DNA from: Acanthopleura granulata
Taxonomy: Eukaryota > Mollusca > Polyplacophora > Chitonida > Chitonidae
DNA: 64,000 nt
Assembly (NCBI GenBank): GCA_016165875.1
Contig: JABBOT010000005.1
Coordinates: 23,690,627 to 23,754,626 of the forward strand
Direction of reading: 5' to 3'
This document shows positions 35,452 to 47,840 of the stretch, one piece after another. The translations under genes and the position numbers were made by a program. Each line of letters starts with the position of its first letter. Position 1 is the stretch's first letter. Under the pieces are notes generated by a model. It did not search any database. It was not told the origin of the DNA and saw nothing but the letters and a program-made list of their open reading frames with translations.

Positions 35452-36165
35452 TGTTGAGATATTCCATGACTAATTAAATAATGTGAATCATCAATACTTG
35501 CTGAGTGGATGCACAGGTCTCTCTGTTAATTTGTATACAAGTGAAGCAAGCAATTGAAGTGTTGGTTAAATTAGCTTAAAATTAGGTTAAAATGATGGTT
35601 AAAAGAGGAATGTGAGGGACCAAAGTTATTATTACATATGAGGTGAAATTAAAGCTTTCTTCAGGTGAAGAAAAAGTTGAGAAAAATGGTTGTGTTTTCT
35701 GAATGCAGCTATAATAGGTCTGTATACTTAATGCTGTGTGTGATTGGTTTTATCTAAGGACTAATGCTCAAATCATACTTATAAATTGGTATGAATACTG
35801 TAAGTCATCAGACTGCTTTGATATGTTGACAGGAAGGTGTCTTTTATCATAGGCCATCATTAAAAAGATGTTTGTTGCGTGTAACCTGACCCACCCTCCA
35901 AAAAAACCCCAAAAAACAGGTCCTTGCTGTATAGTTTTTATTGGGTTTTCTTTTTATATTTTTCTTTCAATGTTAATTTCTTTAAAATCCTTATCAATTT
36001 CATTAGCAGGAATAAAAAAAAAAGATATTTCCCTACCGACTGACTCTATTTTTTGGTAACAGGGTTGTGTTACCTGCAACAAAGAATATTTTAAGGATGC
36101 GCATGTGGACAGCAACCTGGTATCAAAGCTATCTTAAAACTTCTGGGAAGACCTCATTATAATAA

Positions 36166-36225
36166 TTTATTTATTTATTTGATTGCTGTTTTACTCTGTA
36201 CTCAAGAATATTTACTCTTACATGA
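36166..36225 (-). mobile_element. SINE 3'-end fragment
   Basis: A TTTATTTATTTA tail is followed by GATTGCTGTTTTACTCTGTA and CTCAAGAATATT, then unrelated sequence. About 60 bp is retained. Confidence 0.65.
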
Positions 36226-39200
36226 AAAGTAATGTGTGCATGTTTCCAAGCCATAAAGTGTGACCTAAGTCTTGCCAATGACCTTGAAAAAGTCACCAAG
36301 GTCGTAGAAAACGAATAGGGTTTATTCCAATATCCAAGTATAAGTTTGGCAAACCTGGCTACAGGCATCAAGAGATAGGCTGTTTACAAAGAAATGACAG
36401 ACCAATGGACTGATTCAAACCGATAGGACAATTTGGCAGAGCAATGATAATGAACTGACACACAGTATGAACCTTTCATTTATTTTTAAAAAATACACAT
36501 GGTGTTTAAGAGAACATCAACTATTAATGGTGTTACAATTCCGATTTGCCTTTTTTAAATTCAAAAATGTACTTGACCTCATTTACTGTGTAAGAGGCTA
36601 GATATCTTCGTGTATGTGCCATTGCTGTGGAATTCTATCTTGTCAAGTTGCTTTTGAAATTATATACGATTGTACAAAACTAGCCTAGCAATGTTAATCT
36701 GTATTCAGACCTCTTTGACGTCTTTGGCAACACAGTAAAGGGAAATTTGGTTATTAATATTTTTAATTTTACACTGTTAGTACCCTAATTAACATGGAAC
36801 TTAATTGGGCAATCTAAATCCTGGAATAATATCCTCGGCATCCTAGTTAACCTGTCAACGTCCCGAAGAAAAAACTTTTTCATTTATGTTCATTTATGTT
36901 GACATTTTATGTATAGCATACACCAGTCTATAGATGTAACATACTGGTATATTAATACGAAAGTTGAACTGATCAAAGTTGAAGCTCACGATTATGGCAA
37001 ATGTATTACATAAAAACGTCTCAAGTGTTATAGGGCTGTTGTAAGAAAAGAAAAACTTACAATTAAAGAGTTTCTGTCATTTGTGTCTTTCTCGGTCAAA
37101 AAAAAAAATAAAATAACTGAATCTTTTTAATTTCACGATTCCTAACACGTTGATGTTAGGAATTAGTTGATTTAACCCGAGTCTGTGAAAACTAAATATT
37201 TATGGGTCTGTAAATGTTGATTCAAAGCTAGCCAATCCATTTAGGCCATTTCCTGCGAAGTCAAAAACTTCTATAATTTTTAACATCTGAAAAGATTGAA
37301 GTAACTGGCTTTCAGGTATGTTTCATGTCATTCATGCAGTTGATTTGTTCCACATAGCTCGTCATTTGTGCTTTCTTAAAGCTGACATATAGAGATAGGA
37401 GGGTATATTGTGTTTTTATGGGCGTTTTTGTTTTCTTCTTCTTCATTTTTCGTGCTGCTAAGGTCACCATCGACAGGGGTTTGAGCTGGGCATGGTTGGG
37501 GAATAATTGTTAACGGGCATCGCTGGGAGAGTCTGCATTGTAACGCACACAATCGTCTAAACTGTTGATAGTTGGCTTAACTTCAAGACGGGGGTTATAC
37601 CTGTGGACACAGATATCATCCTACCGCCTTGAGTTCCCCCCGCGGGTCCGTGCAGACCGTCGTCACAGGGAGGAAATGCCATCTTTGGGCGGCTTGGGAA
37701 TCTCTTTGAGCAATCGACCCAGGAACATGTCCTCTCTGGCCGTCGATGTCACGTAAACCGTGAATCGGACATGGCAACCGTGTCACCCCTCGAGTTATCT
37801 GGGGACACAATGGAGAGGTGCGCCATTGTCTGACATAGCTGCAGAGCATACACCGGTTCCTTGTGCCAGAACGAGGACCTGGCTTCTATATCGGCTTAGC
37901 ATAACCTTAAACCTCATATATTCCAGCCGATCTTGGCCTGAACACCATTAAACAAACCGGGTATTCTTCTGATGTCCTGTATTATAGGTAGCCATTGTGT
38001 TGGCGGATTAGCATTTCGACATCCTTCGCGATTAAGACTCAGTTATGAACAGAATTTGGCGTAAAATGGGATGGGATGTAAATGCCTCGTGCTGCTAAGA
38101 ATTAGATCCCGACATTTTGGAGTTAGTCCCCAGATGAACCGGAATAGTTTTTGGAGCACGACTTTTCCTCCTTAGACGATCGGCCATTCCAAAATCATTT
38201 TTCGTTTCTCGGACCCGCATGCGGACTTGACTGCAGTGTATACTCAAAGAAAAAATAAAAAGTACACTGAGAGTTTGTATCTGATGATTTTTTAAAAAAT
38301 ATTATTTACGACGGCCTGAAATTTTATTAAATCCGTATATATTACTTCTACCGAAGGAAAAGTTCACATGTGCCGACTTCAACAGCTGTGTCAATTTCTG
38401 AGCCGGTAATGTTTTATTGACTTGGTAAATAAAGGACAGGATCTTATAGTTCCGTCTTTTGGAAAATAATCTTCTTCATATATCCCCATGCACCTGATCT
38501 ATCAGTTAATCTTCACCCAAAGTAGAAAGCAGATAATTAAGTTTAGGTGGCCTTATACAGATGATAGAGCTTGGCAGACGTTTGATATTTGCTTGGCTAG
38601 GGAATGCTCTCAGCACACGACACCCATTAACAGGATGTTTCAGATTAGACTGCCAACTCCTCCCCCTCCCTTTCAATCCTGCGTTCCCTCCAGACTTGGA
38701 CTTTCTAAAGATGCAGTGGAACAAAATGCCTCCTTATACACAGCCAAGCTATACGGAGTTGACTCAAGACAAACAACTTGTCGACGTCAGTATATATATA
38801 CACCTGCGATTTTACCTTCCTGGTCCTGCTAAAGTTCAAAGGTATCAATTCAAGGCTTCAAGGCTACCTTGACTACCCAATCATTGGCAGTGTGTATACA
38901 CCTGTATTTACATCTACATGTTCATACTTGCATAGGTGAATTAAACAGTAAGTTAAATGAAGTGCATTATGTTGTCCCCATCAATAACACTTGCCGTACA
39001 TGCATGGCACACCGGTGAGTGGCAAACCGGAAGGGCAATACTGTAAAAAAAGCTTTCCTGTCCCACATTAAGATATATTTCTGTTATTTTTCTCAGGTAA
39101 ACGAATGAGATTTGTGAAGGAAATTAAATCCACACTATTGTTGCGTTCTTCATACGTAGGTATCGTGTTGCAGCCGGTATATATATATATAAAGCTGATT

Positions 39201-40755
39201 ATATCAACGTGTTTTGGTATACATTTTATATTAATGGATTGGAATAAATCTTTTATACATACAAAAGACGGAAATGTGCAATCCTTTTTACACCTTTTTA
39301 ATATACCCTTGTTAAAAAGCGATGTTTCTGACAGAAAAACAAACAATTTACAAATATTATAAAAACACCTGTCTTTTGTACAGGTGACGGTCGGCTTGTG
39401 CGTTTCAGGGAGGAGAAGAATAATAAAAATAATAATAATAATAGTGAAAACAAATAAAAAAAATTAAAGCCAAACATACAAAAAACAGCGGGAACCTTAG
39501 TTGTTACCATTTTGGCAACTAAGCCTATAAGCGAGCAAATTCTAAGATTATTATGTATCATATTGGCTCATGTTCATAAAAAAGTGACAAGCTATAAGGG
39601 GACAATTTGTAATATAGCTTACACCAGAAGTTTCCTATATAGCCAATGACCAAAGAGGTCACAGGCTCTAACCCAGCTATACATTACTTTCATAGACTCA
39701 GAGGTTGTTCTAAACGAAGAGATTTGCTGTAGGTATGTGACAAATTGCGGGTGGGTTCCCAATGGGTGTCATATGAGTCAAGTATTCTTCACGTTAGGGC
39801 GCTAAATACCAGTAAGCTTAAATACAGTAAACATATATAGGCCTGTACAAACGTTTTCTGCGTTTCACAAACGAGTGGTCGTTGTTGTGTGGTAGCTCCG
39901 TGAAACACATGTACACTGTACTTGCGAATGCCCTACAACATGTAGAAAGTATTGAATAACATTTATCACAGATTTCACTGTTCAGTGAAATCCAAACGTT
40001 TTCAAGACCTTGATGAAAATTCTTGGAAAATAGTTTATTTTGAGACTGATCAGTATTTGAAAGTACGTGATATTTAAATGTTAAATATCATAATCCGCTA
40101 TGTTCGAACTGAACCGGTAAATATTAGCTAACAATTGAATAGTACATCCACCATTCTCCATATGAAGGTAATCGGGTATACTCTCCCGTGCAATACGGCC
40201 ACTCCGGGACCGTTTGTTCTGTTGCAATAAATGTGTAATACGTAAACACTTTGCCCACAAGATGTCATCGTTAGTACGACAAGAATGAGCGTTAGGCAAA
40301 ATATGCAGTTTTAGCGCGCGACTAACTTTAGGTGGAAATAGTCCCCATTGTACTTAAACTGAATGGTCCTTAAAAGCGATGGAAAAAAAGAGTATAGGCT
40401 ATTAGTCCTTGAAAGCGCGCGAAAACATAGTGTACGCTTTTATGTCTTGAAGGTATTGGAGAACAATGTGTATACAGACTCTATTAGATCCTTAAAAGCG
40501 CTGAAAATCATGGTGGGATATTAGGTACCTGAAAGTAGGCCTAATGGAAAACAGTATAGGCTATTCGATCCTTGAAAAAATCCCTTTTTCGGGTAGGAAT
40601 CCTGCTTTTCAGGCAAAATGAGGGGTCCTTATTCCCGTAATTAACTGAGATTCAAGAAAAGCTCTCAAAGATAAATGAGTACGGGTGGACGGGAGCGATA
40701 TTTGGGGAGAAATCAATGGGTATCAGATTTGTCGGACATGTATAGATGTACGATT

Positions 40756-40978
40756 CAGTTATTTATTTGATTGCTGTTTAACACCGCACTAAAAAAATAC
40801 ATTTGAATGGTAGTATAGTAAGGTATGGTCCTTTCAAACCAACGGGAATAAAATCGCATGGGAAGAAAGCAGCGAGGGGATTCGAACACGCGGCCTCGTT
40901 GGTCAACGATCGGAGAGTCGCGGTCAACAAGCGCTTTAACAGCCACAAGCGCTTTAACAGCCACATTGTCTTGCGTCA
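40756..40978 (-). mobile_element. SINE with the shared tail but a different tRNA-like head
   Basis: The left end has the common tail (TTATTTATTTGATTGCTGTT then TAACACCGCACT). The right end has a tRNA-like head on the - strand whose box B is GTGTTCGAATCCCC, unlike the GAGTTCAAGTCC type of the main family. The box A side (GTGGCTGTTAAAGCGCTTG) is duplicated over 18-20 bp at 40928-40965. It may be a second SINE family that uses the same reverse transcriptase. Confidence 0.6.
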
Positions 40979-42054
40979 CATATACCAGACAAGTTTCATA
41001 GACAAACTGGTTCATTTCAAATAGATTATTTCTCATGATATTCACATAATATCCGCGTAGTATAAAATTAACAATGTCTTAATGGCCCGAATATATTATT
41101 AAGCAATGTTAACCACCAACTATGGAAGAGGGGACAGATGAAAAAGTTTAAACTATGAAGGCCTACACAGAATGAACATGAACATATAAAATGCGAGATT
41201 TTCTTTGTTGCCGTCTTTTATGCGCAAATATTTTCCCAAATTACATATATGGTCATGAGATTGCATGTTTGAAGTAAATTTGATATTAATCTGATGCCTA
41301 TACAGTTTAGAAGGTGTTTTCATATGTTTTCTCTTGATATACATACGATAATGTATTCTATGTACGATATTAAGATGATGATGACGAATTTCCTTGTTCA
41401 TATTACCGCTTTTTTTATTACGATTTCAATGACGTATAGGTGCATTTATTTGTTGCGTATCTTGGAACAGACATGGACTATACATACTGTATACATACTT
41501 AGCACAATGATTGGTGTACATGTTGCATATAGATAATGTATACATGTATATTTCATATTCTACCATTTCACCACCTCGGAAAAGTAGTTGTACATATATG
41601 CATGTATGTATGCATATAAGGTATACACCAACGGGAGGTGTTCAGATGTACGCATGGAACGCCATTATATCTGATTGCGCAAAGCTCATCAAGAGCACGA
41701 AAAAATCAGAAGGCAAATTTGGGCGGAGCATATGGCAATTGCAGTAAGCAGCCTGGAGACATAAAAATGGATGGAGTTCAACCGCTCTCAAGATCCGTAA
41801 TTTATAATATGCGGAAGAAACTCCCCGCCATGCACATTGGTATATAGCCGGTTTCTCAGTGCACGTATGCCTTATCTCACATGAAAGGTATAAGATAATT
41901 TATATATTTTGCAGAAGGCGTAATTAAAGGAATCATTCATAACATAAAACAGTGTTTTCATACATGCAATAAGCAACATTACACTTTTTTTTTAAGAATC
42001 TGTGTGTGGAAAACTTATTTTTATAATCTCATGCAGGAATAGTGATCAGTGTTT

Positions 42055-42150
42055 ATTTTATTTATTTATTTCATTGGGTGAAAGGAAACCGGGCAGAGGC
42101 CGGTGGAAATTCACAATCATAGGCAGGTTGCTGGTTGCAATTCGCTGTCC
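42055..42150 (-). mobile_element. SINE copy with internal deletion
   Basis: A TTTATTTATTTCATTGG tail is joined directly to GAAAGGAAACCGGGCAGAGG and AGGCAGGTTGCTGG. The conserved ACGCCGTACTC segment is missing, so this copy is rearranged. Confidence 0.65.
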
Positions 42151-42370
42151 CTGAAATATAATGGATTTCACGGAAATTTTTTGAGGGCACGTTTATCGGT
42201 CGGCTTCCCTAAATCGAAACTCGTGAGCAAATTGCGTTTATTTTTTTCTCGGACATATGCGGCTATTTATACATAAATTCAGTCTTTGTAAAATGCTTTA
42301 TCATAACGGTATATTTCTCTCAAAATAGTTAGGCTACATTTGTGAACAGAGTTATCAAGACAACTTGCTT

Positions 42371-42634
42371 TTATTTATTTATTTATTTATTTGATCGGTG
42401 TTTTACGCCGTACTCAAGAATATTTCATTTATACACGGCGGCAGGCATTATGGTGGGAGGAAAGCGGGCAGGAGGAAACCTACAAGCATCCGCAGGTTGC
42501 TGGCAGACCTTCATACGTACGACCGGAAAGGAAGTCAGCATGAGCCGGACTTGAACTCACAGCGACCACATTGGTGGGAGGCTTCTAGGTCATTGCGCTG
42601 CGCCAGCGAGCTAACCGACTGAGCCACGGAGGCC
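42371..42634 (-). mobile_element. Full-length tRNA-derived SINE
   Basis: On the - strand the head is GGGCCTCCGTGGCTCAGTCG then GTTAGCTCGCTGGCGCAGCGC (box A). Next come a box B-like GAGTTCAAGTCC and the body, ending in GAAATATTCTTGAGTACGGC then GTAAAACACCGATCAAATAA and six AAAT units. It is the best-preserved copy in the window and useful as a family reference. Confidence 0.9.
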
Positions 42635-42957
42635 CAAATTTGCTTTTATAAAAGGCGACGGTATTTTCTCTTATTCATATCGTGCATGAAATGAAATGAC
42701 GCACCAGCCAATGCATGTTTTCTTGAATTTCTTAACGTCCAGTATTCTTATTGAAATACTATAATGTGCTGTCCGATCGTTGTGCTGAAACGAGTTACAT
42801 CAGACTGGGGCATGTGATATCCAACAGACACCGGTGTTATGTCAATGCGACATAGTGCATCGGAATGTCTGCGAAGGGGAGTAACTCTTGACGCCAAAAT
42901 TTACTGACAGCCAGGTAACAACATTTTTCCATTAACCCGCATTCAACTTCAAACCAA

Positions 42958-43002
42958 AGATTTATTTATTTGATTAGCGTGTTACGTCGTACTCTCAAAC
43001 CA
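42958..43002 (-). mobile_element. SINE tail fragment
   Basis: TTTATTTATTTGATTAGCGT then GTTACGTCGTACTC, about 45 bp of the shared tail region. Confidence 0.55.
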
Positions 43003-43648
43003 GATAGGTCAGTCCATTGTCAGTATACAGTGAGACTACTTTGTATATCATTTTATACTGTGTACTGATTGAACTGACTAATGCAAAGCCGAACAGGATA
43101 TTGGTTAACAAAAGGGTGGCGTGTATACGTACCAGGGTAATACACAGGCCTGAATAGGGTAATTGAGAGTTGATTCAAAAAGAGGGACAGGCGTATCCGT
43201 TATATGCCCGGTATTAGCTAATAAAGTTCATTTATTTCACTGATGTTAGCTGCGTACTGCAGCAATTTTAACGACAGTTTTCAAACGTGCAGGTTTATTT
43301 AGTGATGGGGAAACTGGAGTGCTGGGAGTAAATCAGCCCTGCAGTCCTATGAAATATGACTTGGTGGTCTGGCCTAGTTAAGTATTGTAATGGACTAAAC
43401 CTTCCCCAAACAAATTTCCTCACTTGAAAACATTCCGGAAACAGCGAGAGTTGTATTCGAGCAAGAGACCTCATTCATCAGGGCCCAGTTAGTGGTGGCA
43501 AGAAAGATTTACTTGAAAGAGTATATCAGGCCCCTTGATTTAACAAGATATACTGTAGGTTTCATCAGACTGTATATAAAGGCCCCAGTCCTTCTGTCCA
43601 CAGCAGTGTTAATGTGGAATGGCAACTCATACAATTTCTCGATTTTCA

Positions 43649-43972
43649 GGATCTTTCATGTTTTGTTCAAGCCTAATCATTCAAAGCTGCTTGGAAAGTT
43701 TATGAAAGTTTATTGAAAGTAAAGTGAAATTAGTTAAGACTCTATTCCTGACCACAATGCCACAATTTATAAAAATTCTTCTCTCGTATGACTTTACTAT
43801 AACTCATTCCGGATCTTTCATGTTTTGTTCAAGCCTAATCATTCAAAACTGCTTGGAAAGTTTATGAAAGTTTATTGAAAGTAAAGTGAAATTAGTTAAG
43901 ACTCTATTCCTGACCACAATGCCACAATTTATAAAAATTCTTCTCTCGTATGACTTTACTATAACTCATTCC
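43649..43972 (+). repeat. Recent tandem duplication, 162 bp x 2
   Basis: Copies at 43649-43810 and 43811-43972 both run from GGATCTTTCATG to AACTCATTCC. I noticed only one substitution between them (AAAGCTGC versus AAAACTGC), so the duplication is young. No coding or transposon content was recognised. Confidence 0.92.
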
Positions 43973-44581
43973 GTTAGGAAAAGGTATGGTATATTTACTC
44001 AACGGACACGGGGATTGGGCTGGCCCATTCGGTTTGAATTGGAAAATGACATCATCAACCAGATGTGCCTGTCAGACTGGAGTATATAACAATAAGCTGC
44101 AATGCTTCTGTGGTCAGTTATCTTCAGCACACATGTTGTTCTGTATAAACAAAGATGTTTATGTAAGATGGGTGTTGACCTCAACCGATGTTAAGTTTCC
44201 GGTACCGTCTATCTCAGGACCTGCGGTATAAGCTGACTAGTAGCCTTCACTCTTTTGGAAACAGATTCTTCCATACTATGAAGAGACTTTTGACATTTAT
44301 CGGATTAGATACAGAACTGTAAAGAAAAGTATAGCAACACACTGAAAACACAAAAAGAGACCGTTGCCTTTTTTCAAGACGCTGATGAAACTTACTGGGA
44401 AAGGGCCACAACTGGTCGCCTTTGGCATCCACATTTCATTGGACCAAATAGTTCCATAATGTGTTTGTTTGGCCAAGCCCAGACGCACGCTAATCAATGT
44501 CTTTTGTCGCATTTGTTATACCAAATCTTGATAATCCCTTCTTCGAGGTGAACTCTAATCCAACCATCGCTATATAAAATA

Positions 44582-44745
44582 ATTTATTTATTTATTTCAT
44601 TGGTGTTAGACGTCGTGCTCAAGAGCAATTCACTTCTACGACGTTTGCCAGCAAGCAAGGATACCGGGAAGATCTCAAGGGAAACCAAAGACTATCGGCA
44701 GGTTGCTGGCAGAACTGCCCACGTGCGGCTCGGGAGGAATCCCTA
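44582..44745 (-). mobile_element. SINE copy, head-truncated
   Basis: TTTATTTATTTCATTGGTGT then TAGACGTCGTGCTCAAGAGC, followed by CAGGTTGCTGGCAGAACTGC and CCACGTGCGGC. The head is replaced by unrelated sequence after about 44745. Confidence 0.75.
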
Positions 44746-44944
44746 TAGAATGTAAGTATATCCACCATTATTGCTATAAAAGGAACACCTATTTGGGAAT
44801 CTTCTGATTAAAACTAGAGCAGTGGCTACAGATTAGAGCACGACAACAGAAATGATGAAAACATTATGTGTATAGGTTTTGTCATGTCTGTTCATTTTAT
44901 GATGCTCATTCTATATCGAAGACCTGATGCTCATGCCATCTTCG

Positions 44945-45060
44945 CTGTACTGAAAAACATTTCACCTATGACACAGTACTGCAGCCCTCTCCAGGATGAA
45001 AGCAGGTAATAAACATAAAATCAAGTAACTGGCAAACTTGCCCACATGTGACATACACAT
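44945..45060 (-). mobile_element. Degenerate SINE-related copy, second subfamily
   Basis: CGCTGTACTGAAAAACATTTC and ACCTATGACACAGTACTGC are followed by AGTAACTGGCAAACTTGCCC then ACATGTGAC. The last block is the same as at 55418 and 60625, not the CAGGTTGCTGGCAGAC block of the main family. Confidence 0.5.
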
Positions 45061-46112
45061 TTCGCCCACACACCAAGTTTTATGTGAACGTCAACTTCGC
45101 GTAAGGGGAAATCACGCTCAAGAGTGAGATTGTCATGTTAGTAGATAGGATTTGTGTTCACATGCCAGTCCTGTCATTTTAAAGAAAAACTCATACTGAG
45201 AGGCGAGAGTCTTTTGTTTTAAAGTGTATCCCTTAAGGATTGCAAATATTGGTGCATGGAACGAGCACAGAAAATGGTCTTCTAAGTGAAAACCAAATAT
45301 GAACGACCCTATATATGTGTTATTTGGACCCTTTTTTGCCACTAAGACCTCTGGAACAGCAGCGACAACGAAATCTTGAAAGTCATATTCCACCAAATCT
45401 TTACTTTGAGAATGAATGTCTGTTTTACTATATTGAGAACTGGCTCACTCCTTTGGGGAGAAAACTTTTCCAACCCCCTTTAAGCTATCATACACAGTAT
45501 ATATGAACTTAATGCTTTGATCACCATGTTGTCCAACCTCCATTCCAGGAAAGACCAAAAGACTGGATGCACTTTGGAGGTCGTCATTTGATTGGTGGTC
45601 AGAGTGCCACACCTGTACCAGCAGATTTGCTAAGTATACCCAACTTAAAGCTGCGGTAGATTCGAGGTTTCAGTTCACTGGTCAAGAGACAATCAGCTGT
45701 CTCAGATACCATTTCCCTTGCCACGGCAACTCAGGTTCAAGCTGTATCCTTATCATTCTCGTGTTATACATTAATGTTATTTATAACAACCAGAGGCGGG
45801 GGTTTACGAGGGGGACGTAACATTTCATTAAATGTAACTATACCATTTCGCGACGTATCTCTACAGTACGTGTCCACGTTCAACATAACTTACACCCTGT
45901 TAGCAAAACCGTCCCCAGTTATCTCCCAAAACGTAATTACAAAGCTACGAAAGAACAGATTATATATGCAGGCAGCTTTGGTCTGAATCACTGGAGGCAG
46001 ACAAGTTTCTACAGTGGGTACAAAGCCCAAGTTAACATAAGAGAATGCTTACCTGCAACTACCACAAAATGCAACACCAAGACCACAGGCTCTTTACATA
46101 GTATGGAACCTC

Positions 46113-46118
46113 TTTATT
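46113..46118 (-). terminator. Candidate poly(A) signal AATAAA
   Basis: An exact AATAAA on the - strand is followed within 20-50 nt by a G/T-rich region. It is the most convincing cleavage signal I see downstream of the CRACD-like stop, but it is unsupported by transcript data. Confidence 0.35.
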
Positions 46119-46140
46119 ATCATTTTTTCTACAATACAAT

Positions 46141-46245
46141 ACAGTACAAACATGTACAGTTACATAGGAAACCATACAGTACAAACATGTACAGTTACAT
46201 AGGAAACCATACAGTACAAACATGTACAGTTACATAGGAAACCAT
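46141..46245 (-). repeat. 35-bp tandem repeat, three copies
   Basis: Units at 46141, 46176 and 46211 are identical by eye (ACAGTACAAACATGTACAGT, then TACATAGGAAACCAT). It lies just upstream of the candidate CRACD-like poly(A) signal in transcript orientation. Confidence 0.92.
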
Positions 46246-47754
46246 AATAACATCAGGCTTGGAGGGAGGGTGATTTACATTGTTGGCTGAAGATTCCTCT
46301 GCAAACTGCCATGTGGCTACTGGGCTGAACACACCATACAGTTTAATCACTCAGCACATGGCCAAATGCACGCACTTCACTGGTCATAAGGCTGTATGCC
46401 CAGCACGCACTTCACTGGATGAGAAACAAATACCACTTAAGTACAGTCTCGTACAGAGGAATTTAAAAAAAAAAAGAAAGGAAAATGAATAACATAGATT
46501 CATTGGAGACTTGACACATATATGTACATTTATAGCTTCTAGCTGTTCACGATTCATTGTTTCTCTTTTTCAATGAGCTGTTATAAAAACTCTTCATACA
46601 AGACTAATTTCATGAAGACGTCCTCTGAACAGCAATGTCAGATGTAATTCACTGCTTTGAGTATTGATGATTAAAACGACTTTTTTATCTTCAACTACAA
46701 CTGTATACTGAAGAACTTTGCCCATCCATACAGCACAGTCCCAATTTGAGTACAAGTCAGTCCCAAGATGAGTCAGTTTTGACACCTAAGCTCCACACAT
46801 CTGTACATGCTACAATGCATGTGTGGTACTTAGTGGTATGGTGTGCACATTTCCTTGGTGCCAAAGTTGTACATCAGCAATGACATACACATACTCCACA
46901 GTGACACTGAATATGTTTGCTTTAAAATATACAACTTGGGATGAACGTGATTCACAAATTGGGACCAAGTTGCTACCTACAGGAACCAAGATGTTTCTGA
47001 CTGGCAAAGTTTTCAGCTTAGATTATAAATCTTGCTCACTGCCAAACTGCGATCTGGCATATATACATCCACCTTTCAGCGACTAAAAAAAAAATATATA
47101 TATATATATATGCAAATATTTATACCTTGTACGTGATTAGATTTTTCTTCTACTCGTCCTGAGAACCTGTGCCAAAAATAACCCTCCGACATGCCACTTG
47201 TACATGAAAAGAAGCAGGGTCATGACATGGTCTATATACCAGTATGTTCTTTGATGGTTCTAGGCCTGGTATTGTTTGTAACAGTTCTTAGCAACAACAA
47301 ACCCAATATTCCCTTTTACAATTCGTGCCGGTTTCTCTCCATGCACATTACAAAATGCTTGTCAAAATAAAATTTGCCAAAATATTCTTTCCCTGATGCA
47401 GTAATGGTTTTTATCATTATTTACCATCACACTCATCATTACATTTGTCAGACGACCTCTTCACCTTGCGATATATAGGATTTCAATTTTTAGGCTAAAA
47501 TAACATGCTGTTAACATTAGAAACTTTCAAAAAAAAATGTTAATCTTCTGCTTTCAAAAAATAAATATGTGAACAACAGCAATTATATTTGTCTGTCACA
47601 TTGAGCAAAAGATGATATATTGTAATATACAATATTCACAATGTAGAGAACTTTTTATATGTTGTGACATTATCCCAAACAAGTTTTCATTAGTAAGCTT
47701 TTAAAAACATGATTCCCCACTGTCACTAGCTTCACAAGGCACTGTAATAAAATG

Positions 47755-47840
47755 AAAAGAAAAAGAAACCAAAAAAAAAAAAACAAACAAACCAAAAAAC
47801 AAAACAAAAACAAATGACAAAAAAAAACAAAACATGTAAT
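47755..47840. repeat. A-rich low-complexity tract (U-rich on the - strand)
   Basis: Mostly A with scattered C (CAAACAAACC, CAAAACAAAAAC). If transcribed with the CRACD-like gene it would be a U/UG-rich 3'UTR segment. Confidence 0.85.

Larger units (their letters stand above)
33000..46090. other. Intergenic region between the two convergent genes
   Basis: AT-rich sequence lies between the end of the GRXCR1-like gene and the probable 3' end of the CRACD-like gene. It holds many SINE copies, a G-rich tract, a 162-bp tandem duplication and two local stretches of higher G+C (37440-37960 and 38580-38880) that I cannot assign. No gene was identified with confidence. Confidence 0.55.
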
